Of a stretch of 64,000 bases of DNA, positions 63,583-64,000 are shown one piece after another. Source of the DNA: Peribacillus simplex (GTDB taxonomy: Bacteria > Bacillota > Bacilli > Bacillales > DSM-1321); assembly GCF_001578185.1 (NCBI RefSeq), contig NZ_CP011008.1, positions 2,756,001-2,820,000 on the forward strand. The letters run 5' to 3'. Within the stretch, counting starts at the first letter, position 1, and each line of letters begins with the position of its first letter. Below the pieces are notes generated by a model. It was not told where the DNA came from, ran no database searches, and saw only the letters and a list, made by a program, of their open reading frames with translations. Both the position numbers and the translations under genes were made by a program.

Positions 63583-64000
63583 ATGACAAAAAACAGGTGG
63601 TTAATCGCTTTATCCGCTATCGCTATTCACCTTTCCATTGGCGGTGCATACGCATATAGCGTATACAAAAAACCTTTGGTTGAGACTATGGGGTGGTCAG
63701 AAACTGAAGTCACGTTAGCATTCACAATAATGATGGCGCTTGCAGGAACTTCTGCAGCCTTCTTTGGGAAATTTGTAGAAAAAAATGGTCCAAGAAAATC
63801 AGCTTTGGTCGCGGCTTTATTATTCGGTTTAGGACAAGCTGGTTCCGGGTTGGCTGTAATGGTCGATTCACTACCACTTTACCTATTGACATATGGGGTT
63901 TTAAGTGGTCTTGGTATGGGGATCGGGTACATTTCACCAGTATCCACTTTAGTTAAATGGTTCCCTGATCGCAGGGGATTGGCGACAGGAATGGCAGTAT
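63583..64000 (+). CDS. MFS transporter, oxalate/formate antiporter (OFA) type, N-terminal part
   Basis: The ATG at 63583 follows AAAGGGG. The first 139 residues are in the window, and the frame is open at the end. RWLIALSAIAIHLSIGGAYA and YSVYKKPLVETMGWSETEVT are the OFA-family start; then helices at about 45-65, 75-95 and 100-120, ending GIGYISPVSTLVKWFPDRRG, the typical loop of the family. It likely exchanges organic anions such as oxalate/formate or takes up monocarboxylates. The identical 16-bp repeats upstream suggest tight regulation. Confidence 0.85.
   Translation, partial: MTKNRWLIALSAIAIHLSIGGAYAYSVYKKPLVETMGWSETEVTLAFTIMMALAGTSAAFFGKFVEKNGPRKSALVAALLFGLGQAGSGLAVMVDSLPLYLLTYGVLSGLGMGIGYISPVSTLVKWFPDRRGLATGMAV

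Noticed and set aside
1..64000. CRISPR array, prophage, rRNA or tRNA cluster
   Set aside because: No spaced direct repeat series, phage structural genes, or rRNA/tRNA-like sequence was recognised. The 16-bp repeats at 63502-63547 occur only twice.

Overview
The window looks like a chromosomal stretch of a low-GC, spore-forming Bacillaceae, probably close to Peribacillus/Bacillus simplex (inference). The reasons are an alpha/beta-type SASP, a DUF2642 spore-coat-like pair, a glgBCD-A operon, pdxST facing a MocR-type regulator, a SAM-box-led sulfate assimilation operon, and strong AGGAGG-type ribosome binding sites. No rRNA, tRNA or CRISPR array is visible.

Positions 1-11 kb are a decaying accessory region. 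It holds the end of a GT4 glycosyltransferase, an intact HipA-like kinase beside a wrecked paralogue, a broken Ser/Thr-kinase-like gene, a prolyl-4-hydroxylase gene with one internal stop, a membrane protein, a PQQ-type sugar dehydrogenase, an IS3-family remnant and an unusual protein with two repeated DNA-binding modules, a coiled coil and a J-like HPD segment. From 10.6 to 12.4 kb a DoxX gene and a BlaI/M56-peptidase pair share the same palindromic operator. From 12.7 to 18.3 kb are housekeeping genes (NAD(P)-binding protein, histidine phosphatase, YebE-like, ExoA, cardiolipin synthase) and a frameshifted HNH gene.

From 18.4 to 25.3 kb lies glycogen synthesis (glgB-C-D-A, with no glgP, preceded by a GH15-like gene). 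From 25.4 to 30.5 kb are a dispersed 126-bp repeat, azlCD, a mismatch glycosylase, two coat-like genes and a second GT4 gene. From 30.8 to 39.1 kb is one sulfur block on the minus strand. It starts with a sigma-A-like promoter, a SAM-I riboswitch and terminator, and a 47-aa yezD-like gene. These are followed by cysH, sat, cysC, a siroheme sulfite reductase, a DUF3906 gene, sumT, sirB, sirC and a TauE/SafE exporter: sulfate to sulfide plus the siroheme cofactor.

From 39.3 to 50 kb are ssuE, TetR/SDR, pdxST/pdxR, an IS-derived remnant, a dsdA pseudogene, a PabB-PabC fusion and two LLM flavin oxidoreductases. From 50 to 64 kb are a superfamily I helicase, pepF, azoR, YqcI/YcgG, SASP, a wrecked iron alcohol dehydrogenase, an R2lox-type oxidase opposite a GAF-LuxR regulator, an IS1182-family element lodged in a terminator, a branched-chain aminotransferase and the start of an oxalate/formate-type MFS transporter.

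The most notable signals are two IS1182-type insertions into intrinsic terminators, a BlaI operator shared by doxX and blaI, the SAM-box/yezD/cys arrangement, the HTH-HTH-coiled-coil-HPD protein, the R2lox/LuxR pair beside a dead dehydrogenase, and a 30-bp-spaced direct repeat before the MFS gene.
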